Origin: Bacilli bacterium
Lineage (GTDB): Bacteria > Bacillota_I > Bacilli_A > RF39 > UBA660
Assembly (NCBI GenBank): GCA_918219625.1
Contig: CAKJXT010000021.1
Span: forward strand, 1-42,529
Length of the DNA: 42,529 bases
Direction of reading: 5' to 3'
Part shown: positions 34,865-42,460 of the stretch, in pieces
Layout: each line of letters starts with the position of its first letter
Position numbering within the stretch: position 1 is the stretch's first letter
Notes under the pieces: generated by a model
What the model was told of the DNA's origin: nothing
The model's database searches: none
Seen by the model: only the letters and a program-made list of their open reading frames with translations
Translations under genes and position numbers: made by a program

Positions 34865-35936
34865 TTGTATAATCCTTTAATTTCTTAGAACGAGATGGAT
34901 GTCTTAACTTTCTAAGAGCCTTAGCTTCAATTTGTCTAATACGTTCACGAGTAACACCAAACATTTGACCAACTTCTTCCAAAGTTCTACTTTTTCCATC
35001 TTCAAGACCAAAACGTAAACGAATAACCTTTTCTTCTCTTTCAGTAAGAGTAAGTAATACTTCAGAAATCTCATCTTTTAACATCTCATTAGTTGCATAC
35101 TCTTCAGGACTAACATTTCTTTCATCCTTAATAAAATCGCCTAAATGAGAATCATCCTCTTCACCAATAGGAGTTTCCAAACTTACTGGTTCTTGGCTAA
35201 TCTTATAAATATCTCTAACTTTTTCAACAGACATATTCATCTTTTTGGCAAGTTCTTGTTCACTAGGCTCACGATTAAGTTCAAGAGTTAATTGTCTTTG
35301 AATACGAGCTAATTTGTTAATAGTCTCAACCATATGAACAGGAACACGAATAGTTCTAGCTTGATCAGCAATCGCACGAGTTATAGCCTGTCTAATCCAC
35401 CATGTTGCGTATGTTGAAAACTTATATCCCTTAGATACATCAAACTTTTCAACAGCTTTCATTAAACCAATATTACCTTCTTGAATTAAATCCAAAAATA
35501 ACATTCCACGACCTACATATCTTTTAGCTATACTAACAACCAAACGTAAATTAGCTTCAGCCAAAGTTGACTTAGCTACTTCATCACCCTCTAAAATTCT
35601 ATCAGCTAATTCTAATTCTTCTTCCATAGTTAAAAGCTTAATTTGACCAATTTCCTTTAAATACATTCTAACCGGGTCATTAATAGTAAGATTCTTAGTT
35701 AAATCACTATCATCTAAAAGTAACTTATCACCATCATCGCCATCACTTTCATCCTCAGATACAATAGCGATATTATTCTCATTAAATAAGTTATATAACT
35801 CATCAAGTGCATCAGCATCTAAATCAAGCCCTTTTAATGCACCAGCTAATTCCTCATAAGTTATAAAACCTTTTTCTTTACCTTTTTTAACAAGTTCTAA
35901 CTTTCTTTCTTCAAACGTTTTTATTTCATTAATCAT
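34857..35936 (-). CDS. sigA: Primary sigma factor SigA (RpoD)
   Basis: The product is 359 aa. A short region 1.1 at the N-terminus is followed by an acidic stretch, then region 1.2 ([16 protein letters not shown]), region 2 ([20 protein letters not shown] and [20 protein letters not shown]), region 3 ([20 protein letters not shown]) and region 4.2 ([20 protein letters not shown]). These are the core-binding, -10 and -35 reading parts of a housekeeping sigma-70. The many TTGACA/TATAAT promoters here fit it. ATG 35936 follows AGGAGAG and overlaps dnaG by 8 nt. Confidence 0.98.
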   Translation of the reverse strand: MINEIKTFEERKLELVKKGKEKGFITYEELAGALKGLDLDADALDELYNLFNENNIAIVSEDESDGDDGDKLLLDDSDLTKNLTINDPVRMYLKEIGQIKLLTMEEELELADRILEGDEVAKSTLAEANLRLVVSIAKRYVGRGMLFLDLIQEGNIGLMKAVEKFDVSKGYKFSTYATWWIRQAITRAIADQARTIRVPVHMVETINKLARIQRQLTLELNREPSEQELAKKMNMSVEKVRDIYKISQEPVSLETPIGEEDDSHLGDFIKDERNVSPEEYATNEMLKDEISEVLLTLTEREEKVIRLRFGLEDGKSRTLEEVGQMFGVTRERIRQIEAKALRKLRHPSRSKKLKDYTID

Positions 35937-37662
35937 ACAATCTCTCCTGTTCCTTCATCTTTAACTCAACTATTTTTTTGCCTATTTCAAGTTTCTTAAA
36001 CTTATCTGTTTCATTTCTTTGTTCTTTTTGTAATCTAGAAATTTCGTTCTTAATATTATAATCTCTTATTGTAAAAATGCAATCCTTAATATCCTTTTTA
36101 GTACATTTATCAGGTAAATCCAAACTAAGAATTTCACTAACAACCTCTTTCATGCCCTCAAACTCATATAAATAAGTAATTAAATCGGCTACTTTTACAA
36201 ATCCATGTTCCTTGTAAAAACAACTTATATAAGTAGATAACTTTCTAAATTTATCATTAGGCATATATGTAACTTCTTTATCATACATCTCTACAGCAAA
36301 ATCATAATTAAACATGTAATATATTAACCACATTTGAGCTTTATCATACATATCAATTTCTTTTTTTTCTTTAACAACTGGTTTTACTTCCTTTACCTCT
36401 TCTACAGAAGTTAACCTGTCCCTTAAAAACTCTATATCCAATTTAGACTCTTCACTAAGTTTTTTTAAAGAAATCTCAACTAATGTTTCATCATCAATCT
36501 TTCTTAATGCCTCAATAACAGAATTAACATAATTAGCAGCATCTACACTACTATTTAAATCCTTATTATTTTTTAGATATGATAACTTAAAATCCATAAC
36601 ATTAATAGGATTATCTAATAAATCATTAAATCTATCCTTGCCATACTTTAAAATATATTCATCTGGATCTAGATTCTCAGGAAGTCTAACTATCTTAGGT
36701 GATATGTTATACTGAAGCAATAAATCAGAACAACTCAAAGTCGCATGAGCCCCTGCTTCATCACCATCAAATAGAAGTATAACATCACGAGCAAGCTTTC
36801 TAATTAACTTAACATGATCCTTTGTAAACGCTGTACCCATTGCCGCAACAACATTAGTAATACCAACAGAATGAAGCCTTATTACATCCATAAAACCTTC
36901 TGTAATAATAACAACATTCTTTTTACGACAAGACTCTTTAGCTCTATGATAATTATAAAGCATTTCACCTTTTTTAAAGATTGCAGTTTCTCGAGTATTT
37001 ATATACTTAGAAGTATCCTCACCATTATAAATACGTCCACTATAACCAACAATCTTACCAGCAACATCATACAAAGGAAACATTATACGATTTATATATA
37101 TGTCACTAAGGCCATAATCATTCCGAACAATAAGTCCACTATCTAACATATCCTTCTCTGAAAAATTCTTCTTAACAAGTAATCGTGTTAATAAATCTCG
37201 TTCCTTTAAAGAAAGACCAATATCAAACTCACGAATAAGTTCATCGGTAATCCCACGCTTGTGCAAATACTCTTTAGCGCCAACTCCATAACTAGTATTT
37301 AAATTATTAATATATAATTTGCTAGAAACATCATAAATATCATATAAATTCTTATTAACCTCTTTATGACTACTCTTAATATTAATACCATTAATACTAA
37401 TACCAGTAATATCAGATAAAATCTTTAAAGCTTCCGGAAAACTAACATTTTCATAATCCATAACAAAATTAAAAACATTTCCAGTAGCGCCACAAGAAAA
37501 ACATTTATAAATTTGTTTATCCTTAGAAACACTCATACTAGGAGAATGATCATCATGAAATGGACAAACTCCAAAATAATTTTTTCCACGAGCAACAAGT
37601 GGAACATATTTAGATATAACATCAACAATATCAATACTATTTCTTATCTCATTAATATCCAC
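35929..37662 (-). CDS. dnaG: DNA primase
   Basis: The product is 577 aa. It makes RNA primers at the fork. The N-terminal CHC2 zinc domain has [20 protein letters not shown] then [14 protein letters not shown] (about residues 33-65). The TOPRIM core has [14 protein letters not shown] with the catalytic Glu and [11 protein letters not shown] with the Asp pair. The C-terminal 150 residues should bind DnaB-type helicase. GTG at 37662 is the start, with GGTGGTGAT just upstream. It is the first gene of the macromolecular synthesis operon dnaG-sigA-trmK. I could not find a clean promoter between 37663 and 37740. Confidence 0.96.
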   Translation of the reverse strand: MDINEIRNSIDIVDVISKYVPLVARGKNYFGVCPFHDDHSPSMSVSKDKQIYKCFSCGATGNVFNFVMDYENVSFPEALKILSDITGISINGINIKSSHKEVNKNLYDIYDVSSKLYINNLNTSYGVGAKEYLHKRGITDELIREFDIGLSLKERDLLTRLLVKKNFSEKDMLDSGLIVRNDYGLSDIYINRIMFPLYDVAGKIVGYSGRIYNGEDTSKYINTRETAIFKKGEMLYNYHRAKESCRKKNVVIITEGFMDVIRLHSVGITNVVAAMGTAFTKDHVKLIRKLARDVILLFDGDEAGAHATLSCSDLLLQYNISPKIVRLPENLDPDEYILKYGKDRFNDLLDNPINVMDFKLSYLKNNKDLNSSVDAANYVNSVIEALRKIDDETLVEISLKKLSEESKLDIEFLRDRLTSVEEVKEVKPVVKEKKEIDMYDKAQMWLIYYMFNYDFAVEMYDKEVTYMPNDKFRKLSTYISCFYKEHGFVKVADLITYLYEFEGMKEVVSEILSLDLPDKCTKKDIKDCIFTIRDYNIKNEISRLQKEQRNETDKFKKLEIGKKIVELKMKEQERLYD

Positions 37663-37814
37663 TATATCACCACCAAAAAAAGCCTACATAATTAATATAC
37701 GACAAAACTTTTAAAATTCCTTAATATTTTACAAAAAAATTGATAAAAAATCAAAATTTTTATTAAAAATAAGAATAAAAATCAATTTTCAACATAAAAT
37801 AGCCACTTCAAAAG

Positions 37815-37843
37815 TTGATTTATAATTAATTTTGTGCTATTAT
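37815..37843 (+). promoter_or_regulatory. Plus-strand promoter of the candidate antisense RNA
   Basis: TTGATT (37815-37820), a 17-nt spacer and TATTAT (37838-37843). It is directed at the terminator at 37926-37966. There is no protein gene on this strand, so it should make a short RNA. Confidence 0.65.
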
Positions 37844-37865
37844 GTATGTAGTGAAGCAATACTTC

Positions 37866-37913
37866 ATAAAATAAAAAAAGGATATGTCTGAAGTGGTTTT
37901 CAGATGTATTCCT
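37866..37913 (-). terminator. Terminator of the minus-strand peptide transcript
   Basis: The hairpin AGGAATACATCTGAA / TTCAGACATATCCT (37879-37913) has a 5-nt loop and is followed on the minus strand by TTTTTTTATTTT. On the plus strand the same hairpin has no T run. Confidence 0.75.
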
Positions 37914-37925
37914 CAGTTTAGTGTA

Positions 37926-37966
37926 ACATCTGAAATCAACATTAGTTGAAATCAGATGTGTTTTTT
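37926..37966 (+). terminator. Terminator of the plus-strand small RNA
   Basis: ACATCTGA / TCAGATGT (8 bp) and TCAAC / GTTGA (5 bp) stack around a symmetric AA/AA loop, capped by ATTA and followed by G and six T. The T run overlaps the stop codon of the peptide gene on the other strand. Confidence 0.85.
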
Positions 37967-38042
37967 ATATAAATAATAATTTGATAATTATTATAAATAA
38001 AAGTAGTATTATTATAAAATATGAATTTTCTCTATTAGTCAT
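37965..38042 (-). CDS. 25-aa hydrophobic peptide, candidate type I toxin
   Basis: The ATG at 38042 is preceded by AAAGGCGGTGG at about 5 nt. The product starts MTNRENSYF and continues as a near-continuous stretch of Ile, Leu and Phe with one Lys (about residues 10-25), i.e. a single short membrane helix. Upstream is a near-consensus promoter; its transcript would begin with a hairpin, and a second stem (CCTTTC at 38072-38067 with GAAAGG at 38058-38053) would hide part of the ribosome site. Downstream the message overlaps a convergent small RNA. Length, composition and layout match type I toxins such as those of the Fst, TxpA and Ibs groups, but I see no sequence match to any of them. Confidence 0.6.
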   Translation of the reverse strand: MTNRENSYFIIILLLFIIIIKLLFI

Positions 38043-38103
38043 AATACCACCGCCTTTCTCTTTCAAGAAAGGAACCATCTGATTTTCAAACATATCCATA
38101 TCA

Positions 38104-38133
38104 ATTTTAACATTTAATTAAATTAACTGTCAA
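38104..38133 (-). promoter_or_regulatory. Strong promoter of the hydrophobic peptide gene
   Basis: Minus strand: perfect TTGACA (38128-38133), an 18-nt spacer, TAAAAT (38104-38109) with upstream TGT. The predicted start (about 38097) begins the RNA with GGAUAUG, at the outer end of an inverted repeat shared with the facing RNA. Confidence 0.75.
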
Positions 38134-38146
38134 TTATTTTTGTTAA

Positions 38147-38178
38147 CAAAAAGTAAAAAGAGGCTAATACCTCTTTTT
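38147..38178 (-). terminator. Terminator after thrS
   Basis: The minus strand has AAAAAGAGG, a 6-nt loop, CCTCTTTTT (38170-38178 and 38155-38163), then T-rich sequence. It overlaps the thrS stop. Confidence 0.88.
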
Positions 38179-39918
38179 ATTTTTAATATCATTAACAATC
38201 ATTGAAACAAACTCATTTTTATCCATGCTAGTAGTTTCATTAGAACCATGTAATCTATAACTTACTAAATTACCATCTCTTTCCTTATCACCAATAATGA
38301 TAGTATAAGGAATTTTTTTAGTTTGACTTTCTCTCATCTTATAAGATAATTTTTCATCTCTAGAATCAAGACTTACACGAATATCATTATCCTCAAATAA
38401 TTTCTTAAGTTCCATGCAATAATCTAAATGATATTCATTATTAACTGGAATAATATTAAGTTGAACAGGACTTAACCATAATGGTAAAACACCTTTAGTT
38501 TCTTCTAGATAATAAGCAATAAATCTGTCAATTGAACCAAATACAGCTCTGTGAATTACAACAGGAGTCTTCTTAGAACCATCAGCGTCTACATACTTCA
38601 AATCAAACTTAGCTGGTAAACAGAAATCCAATTGACAAGTTGATAATGTAATCTCATTACCAACAGCTGGTTTAACTTGAACATCTAACTTAGGTCCATA
38701 GAATGCAGCTTCACCTGTTTTTTCAACATAATCAATACCCAAATCATTTAAAACTTGTCTTAACATGTTTTCAGCTTTATTCCACATAAGATCATCTTGA
38801 TGATACTTAACCTTATCCTCTGGATCACGAAGAGATAGTTCAAATCTATAATTACTAATACCTAATTCTTTATAGCACTCCAAAATTAAATCAACAACGC
38901 CCTTAAACTCAGATTCAACTTGATCAAGAGTACAGAAAATATGACAGTCATTTTGACAGAAAGTTCTAACTCTTTCAATTCCCTTTAAAGAACCACTTGA
39001 TTCATATCTACAATCACGAGCAATTTCAGCAATTCTAATAGGTAAATCTCTATAAGAATGTATTTCATTTCCATAAATAACCATGTGATGAGGACAATTC
39101 ATTGGTCTTAAAACAAACTCTTCACCCTCAACCTCCATTTTAGGAAACATATCATCACGATAATGATCCCAGTGACCACTTGTCTTATAAAGTTCAACAT
39201 TACCTAGAGGTGGAGTTTGAACATGTAAATAACCACGTTTTAACTCTTTATTTCTTATATAATTTTCTAATTGATTCCACAATAAGAAACCATTAGGTAA
39301 ATACATAGGAAGACCTCTACCTACTAAATCACTCATCATATAAATTCCTAAATCTTTACCAATCTTACGATGATCTCTTTCCTTAGCCTCTTCTAAAGCC
39401 TTTAAATAATTATCCAAATCCTCTTGATTGTTAAAACAAACACCATAAATTCTTTGAAGAACTTTATTATTAGAATCTCCCTTATAATAAGCTCCGCTTA
39501 CTTTAATAAGCTTAAAATACTTCATAGACTTAGTAGTTGGCATATGTGGTCCTCTACACAAATCAACAAAATCATCTTGACGATATGCTGATATAATAGA
39601 ACCATCCTCTAACTCATTTATAATATCAACTTTATATGGATCATCCTTAAACATATCTAAAGCTTCATCACGAGATAACTCTAATCTAACAATTCTCTTA
39701 TCACTCTTAGAAATTTTCTTCATTTCTCTTTCAATAGGTTCTAAATCATCAACAGTTAAAGACTTATCTCCTAAATCAATATCATAATAAAAACCATCAT
39801 CAATAACTGGTCCAACCCAGAACTTAGCATCTGGATATAAATGCTTAACAGCATGAGCAAGTAAATGCGCACAACTATGATTAAGTACATTCAACTCTTC
39901 ATTTTCTTTAATATTCAT
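38164..39918 (-). CDS. thrS: Threonyl-tRNA synthetase lacking the TGS domain
   Basis: The product is 584 aa. It charges tRNA-Thr. It begins directly in the N2 editing domain (NVLNHSCAHLLAHAVKHLYP, carrying the HxxxH metal site), followed by the linker with DLCRGPHMP, the class II catalytic core (FVLRPMNCPHHMVIYG, RIAEIARDCRYESSGSL) with zinc-binding Cys and His residues, and the C-terminal anticodon domain. The usual N-terminal TGS (about 60 aa) is absent; even the longest frame (to 39948) adds only 10 residues. ATG 39918 is chosen for AAAGGAGAG at 6 nt. A threonine T-box lies upstream, which supports the call. Confidence 0.95.
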   Translation of the reverse strand: MNIKENEELNVLNHSCAHLLAHAVKHLYPDAKFWVGPVIDDGFYYDIDLGDKSLTVDDLEPIEREMKKISKSDKRIVRLELSRDEALDMFKDDPYKVDIINELEDGSIISAYRQDDFVDLCRGPHMPTTKSMKYFKLIKVSGAYYKGDSNNKVLQRIYGVCFNNQEDLDNYLKALEEAKERDHRKIGKDLGIYMMSDLVGRGLPMYLPNGFLLWNQLENYIRNKELKRGYLHVQTPPLGNVELYKTSGHWDHYRDDMFPKMEVEGEEFVLRPMNCPHHMVIYGNEIHSYRDLPIRIAEIARDCRYESSGSLKGIERVRTFCQNDCHIFCTLDQVESEFKGVVDLILECYKELGISNYRFELSLRDPEDKVKYHQDDLMWNKAENMLRQVLNDLGIDYVEKTGEAAFYGPKLDVQVKPAVGNEITLSTCQLDFCLPAKFDLKYVDADGSKKTPVVIHRAVFGSIDRFIAYYLEETKGVLPLWLSPVQLNIIPVNNEYHLDYCMELKKLFEDNDIRVSLDSRDEKLSYKMRESQTKKIPYTIIIGDKERDGNLVSYRLHGSNETTSMDKNEFVSMIVNDIKNKKRY

Positions 39919-39946
39919 AAAAACTCTCCTTTCAATCTCAAAAGAC

Positions 39947-40143
39947 AAAAAAAGCTAAATCAAGGAGTCTACAAAGACGGTACCATCCTTTATTTAGCTT
40001 AATTTAGATAACGGCATTTAACCGGAAACATCTTTCGAGTTCTGTTCATAGATAGTAACTATTAAGAATTCTATTATCTTCCACCAACCGATAACTCTCT
40101 AAAAAAATCACCTTAATAGTCGTGTTCTAATCACAACATTTAT
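39947..40143 (-). promoter_or_regulatory. T-box riboswitch, threonine (ACU specifier)
   Basis: The minus strand shows AAAGGATGGTACCG, GTCTTTGTAGAC and TCCTT (antiterminator with T-box bulge). The terminator alternative is AAGCTAAATAAAGGA with TCCTTGATTTAGCTT and a T run at 39947-39953. In stem I the GGTTGGTGGAAG loop is clear and the triplet ACT at 40054-40056, followed by A (GTTACTATC), is a threonine codon in the specifier position. Confidence 0.92.
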
Positions 40144-40149
40144 ACATAA

Positions 40150-40177
40150 ATTATAGCACTTTTTATTATCTTGTCAA
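40150..40177 (-). promoter_or_regulatory. Promoter of the threonine T-box
   Basis: Minus strand: perfect TTGACA (40172-40177), a 16-nt spacer, perfect TATAAT (40150-40155). It starts 3 bp beyond the dnaI stop codon. Confidence 0.85.
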
Positions 40178-40179
40178 TA

Positions 40180-41094
40180 TTAACCCCTTAAATTCTTACT
40201 AATCATCTCAATTTGATCAGTTAATTGAACAATTCTTTCAATAATTCTTCTAGCTTTAATATAATCTACCTTATTCTTAGATAAAGCAAAATGTTCTTCC
40301 AAAGCCTTTAAATCCAAATTAGAAGTAAAAAATGTAGGTAAATGTTCTTGCATTCTATATTGAACAAGTGGACAAAATATTTCATCTCTTCCCCATGTAG
40401 TAGTAGCCTCAGCACCTATATCATCAATAAGTAATAAAGGTACATTCTTAACTAAATCATACTTTTCTTTAAAATCACTATCAAAAGAAGCTTTCAAATC
40501 CCTTAAAAATTCGGGCCAAAAAACAATCGCACTTTTAACGCCTTCATGAGCAAGTTCATTAAATAAAGCAGAAACTAAATAAGTTTTACCACTTCCAAAA
40601 CTACCACTTAAATAAAGTCCCTTAGAAACATCGCCTTTTTTATAATTACCTAAAAAAGTATTAATCCATAAAATTGCTTCATGCCTTTTAGAATCTTTAA
40701 TATTAATCTTATCAATAGAAGCATCTAAATTTTCAGGAGAAACTCCAAAAGTATAAACATTCTTCTTATAAGAATCATTCTTAATCTTTTTCTTCATAAA
40801 CTTACAAGGTCTGTAATCAAACTCTAATCTAGAATCAACAACATGAGGTAAATAAGAATAGCCTGTTAAAGCAAAAGGACAATTAATTAGTCCCTTACAA
40901 TTAGAGCAAGTATAATAATTATTTGAACATTCCTCTAAAGTTGTTGTGTACTTCATAAGTTTTTCAGGAGGTAACTTTAACTTAGAAACTAAAGAAGCAA
41001 AACACTCATTCTTCATAGCTTCATCAAAATTTTTCTTAACTTCATCTCTATAAGATAAACCATTATCTTTTAATTCATTAGCTATACTCTTCAT
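40180..41094 (-). CDS. dnaI: Primosomal protein DnaI, helicase loader
   Basis: The product is 304 aa. It is an AAA+ ATPase that loads the replicative helicase. The N-terminal domain has a cysteine set (CSNCKGLINCPFAL with an earlier Cys) that fits the zinc-binding helicase-interaction domain of DnaI. The ATPase part has Walker A LSGSFGSGKTYLVSAL (about residue 165) and Walker B PLLLIDDIGAE, then the sensor FFTSNLDL. The ATG overlaps the dnaB stop (ATGA). No terminator separates it from the thrS leader promoter. Confidence 0.93.
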   Translation of the reverse strand: MKSIANELKDNGLSYRDEVKKNFDEAMKNECFASLVSKLKLPPEKLMKYTTTLEECSNNYYTCSNCKGLINCPFALTGYSYLPHVVDSRLEFDYRPCKFMKKKIKNDSYKKNVYTFGVSPENLDASIDKINIKDSKRHEAILWINTFLGNYKKGDVSKGLYLSGSFGSGKTYLVSALFNELAHEGVKSAIVFWPEFLRDLKASFDSDFKEKYDLVKNVPLLLIDDIGAEATTTWGRDEIFCPLVQYRMQEHLPTFFTSNLDLKALEEHFALSKNKVDYIKARRIIERIVQLTDQIEMISKNLRG

Positions 41095-42377
41095 TCGCCT
41101 CTCGCCTCCTTTATTTTCTTCAAGAACTCTTCCTCTTCATCTAAAGAAGCATTCTTTTCCTCAATATTCTTATTAAACCATTCAGGAACAGTTACTTGCT
41201 TAACACTCTTAGTAACGGTCTTTTTACTCTTATATTCCTTTTCAGCCAATTTCATAGCTTGCTCAACAGTTTCAACCTTACTTCTAATCCACTGAGAAGC
41301 AACACTATCAACAAATGATTTAACTAATTTATTATCATTAATTCTTAAAACATAATCAATTAAAACATTTACAACTCCAGGATTTAAATTAAAATCAACC
41401 ATTAAACTTTCAATAATCTTAAGTTCCCTACTACTAGGTTCAGTATTATTGTTTTTAGCGTACATAAACTCATAAGGAGAAGTTGTCTCAAAATAATAAA
41501 TAGCTTTAGCCTTCTTAGAAACATCGCCAACAGGTTTTCTAAGATACTCAGGTTGATTACGATAAACCAAACTAGGTAATTTACCAGCATTCTCAAAACT
41601 ATAATACTTACGAGAATTTTCTCTTAATAATTCTTTATCAATATTATGTTTCTCATTAATAGAATTACTAATTATATATCTAATTCCATCCTCATTCAAA
41701 TCATAAATAAATGACAACTTATAAATAAGTTCGCGAGTTTCCTTAGTGATACCTTTATAATTTAACATATCACTTGGAATCATACTTAATATATCATCAA
41801 GATTAAACTTAGGATCAATACTAAACCCTAATTTTAAACTATTTCTTACATCAGAATAATCATATCCCATACTAGCGCCTACACCAGTATCATATATTTC
41901 ACTAAACTTACAAGTAATATCCTCATAATCAGATAAAACTACTCTAGGTACTTTAAAAAAAGTCAAAGTTTTCTCATACTCTTGTTTTCCTAAATTATTA
42001 TAAAGCGCAACACTCAAAATTGGATTATTAAAAAACTCAGCTCCACTAATAGGAGAATATAATTCATAAACAAACTTATTAATATTATCCTTTTTAAAAT
42101 AAGTCTTAACTAAACCAATTCCTTCCAACTTCTCACGAGCTTCAATAATAACATCCAAAGAAAGACCCATATTAATCATTAAATGATGATGAGTCCACTC
42201 TAAAGACTTAACTTCATTCTTATCTAAAAAAGACCATAAAGTAAAATATAAATTAACAGCTACACTTCCAATAATAGGTTGGTATAACATAGTTAAAATT
42301 CTTCTATCATTATCATTAAAAATAGTCCTATTAACAACAACATAAGTATCAGCAGGTAAAACACTAACTTTTAACAT
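41091..42377 (-). CDS. dnaB: Replication initiation and membrane attachment protein DnaB (DnaD/DnaB domain)
   Basis: The product is 428 aa. It is the Bacillus-type DnaB, a helicase co-loader, not the hexameric helicase. The N-terminal winged-helix region (DTYVVVNRTIFNDNDRRILT and YQPIIGSVAVNLYFTLWSF) and the C-terminal DnaD-like domain (ESLMVDFNLNPGVVNVLIDY and WIRSKVETVEQAMKLA) are recognisable. It forms a coupled pair with dnaI (ATGA). ATG 42377 follows GAGGTGG. Together the pair loads helicase during initiation and restart. Confidence 0.9.
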   Translation of the reverse strand: MLKVSVLPADTYVVVNRTIFNDNDRRILTMLYQPIIGSVAVNLYFTLWSFLDKNEVKSLEWTHHHLMINMGLSLDVIIEAREKLEGIGLVKTYFKKDNINKFVYELYSPISGAEFFNNPILSVALYNNLGKQEYEKTLTFFKVPRVVLSDYEDITCKFSEIYDTGVGASMGYDYSDVRNSLKLGFSIDPKFNLDDILSMIPSDMLNYKGITKETRELIYKLSFIYDLNEDGIRYIISNSINEKHNIDKELLRENSRKYYSFENAGKLPSLVYRNQPEYLRKPVGDVSKKAKAIYYFETTSPYEFMYAKNNNTEPSSRELKIIESLMVDFNLNPGVVNVLIDYVLRINDNKLVKSFVDSVASQWIRSKVETVEQAMKLAEKEYKSKKTVTKSVKQVTVPEWFNKNIEEKNASLDEEEEFLKKIKEARGE

Positions 42378-42399
42378 GATACCACCTCAATCTAAAATC

Positions 42400-42428
42400 A
42401 TTTTAACACAGTAAAAACTTAATAACAA
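42400..42428 (-). promoter_or_regulatory. Promoter of dnaB-dnaI
   Basis: Minus strand: TTGTTA (42423-42428), a 17-nt spacer, TAAAAT (42400-42405) with an upstream TGT extension. Confidence 0.65.
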
Positions 42429-42429
42429 T

Positions 42430-42460
42430 AAAAAATGAAAAGATTAATTATCTTTTTCAT
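42430..42460 (-). terminator. Terminator after the XRE-type gene
   Basis: The minus strand has ATGAAAAAGAT, a short A/T loop, ATCTTTTCAT and then TTTTTT. It contains the stop codon at 42444-42446. Confidence 0.75.

Larger units (their letters stand above)
37850..37966 (+). ncRNA. Candidate antisense small RNA (about 117 nt)
   Basis: From the predicted start near 37850 the RNA would contain a small TGAAG/CTTCA hairpin, a long hairpin (37879-37913) with 14 paired bases and one bulge, then the terminator hairpin and U run ending at 37966. It would be complementary over about 97 nt to the 3' part of the minus-strand peptide mRNA. No open frame of note is in it. It is inferred from promoter and terminator only. 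Confidence 0.6.
37663..38163. other. 500-bp gap between thrS and dnaG
   Basis: Between 37663 and 37810 the sequence is A/T-rich with a short TTGAT/ATCAA hairpin near 37740-37760 and no coding frame or RNA I can identify. From 37815 to 38133 it contains the convergent small-RNA and peptide unit described below. The last 20 bp are the thrS terminator. Confidence 0.6.

Noticed and set aside
36814..37146. 110-aa plus-strand open frame
   Set aside because: It lies opposite the DnaG TOPRIM domain and shows only composition-driven Ile, Asn and Thr; no family features.
37850..37966. Riboswitch leader for a downstream plus-strand gene
   Set aside because: The unit ends in a strong terminator, and no plus-strand gene follows; the next genes are all on the minus strand.
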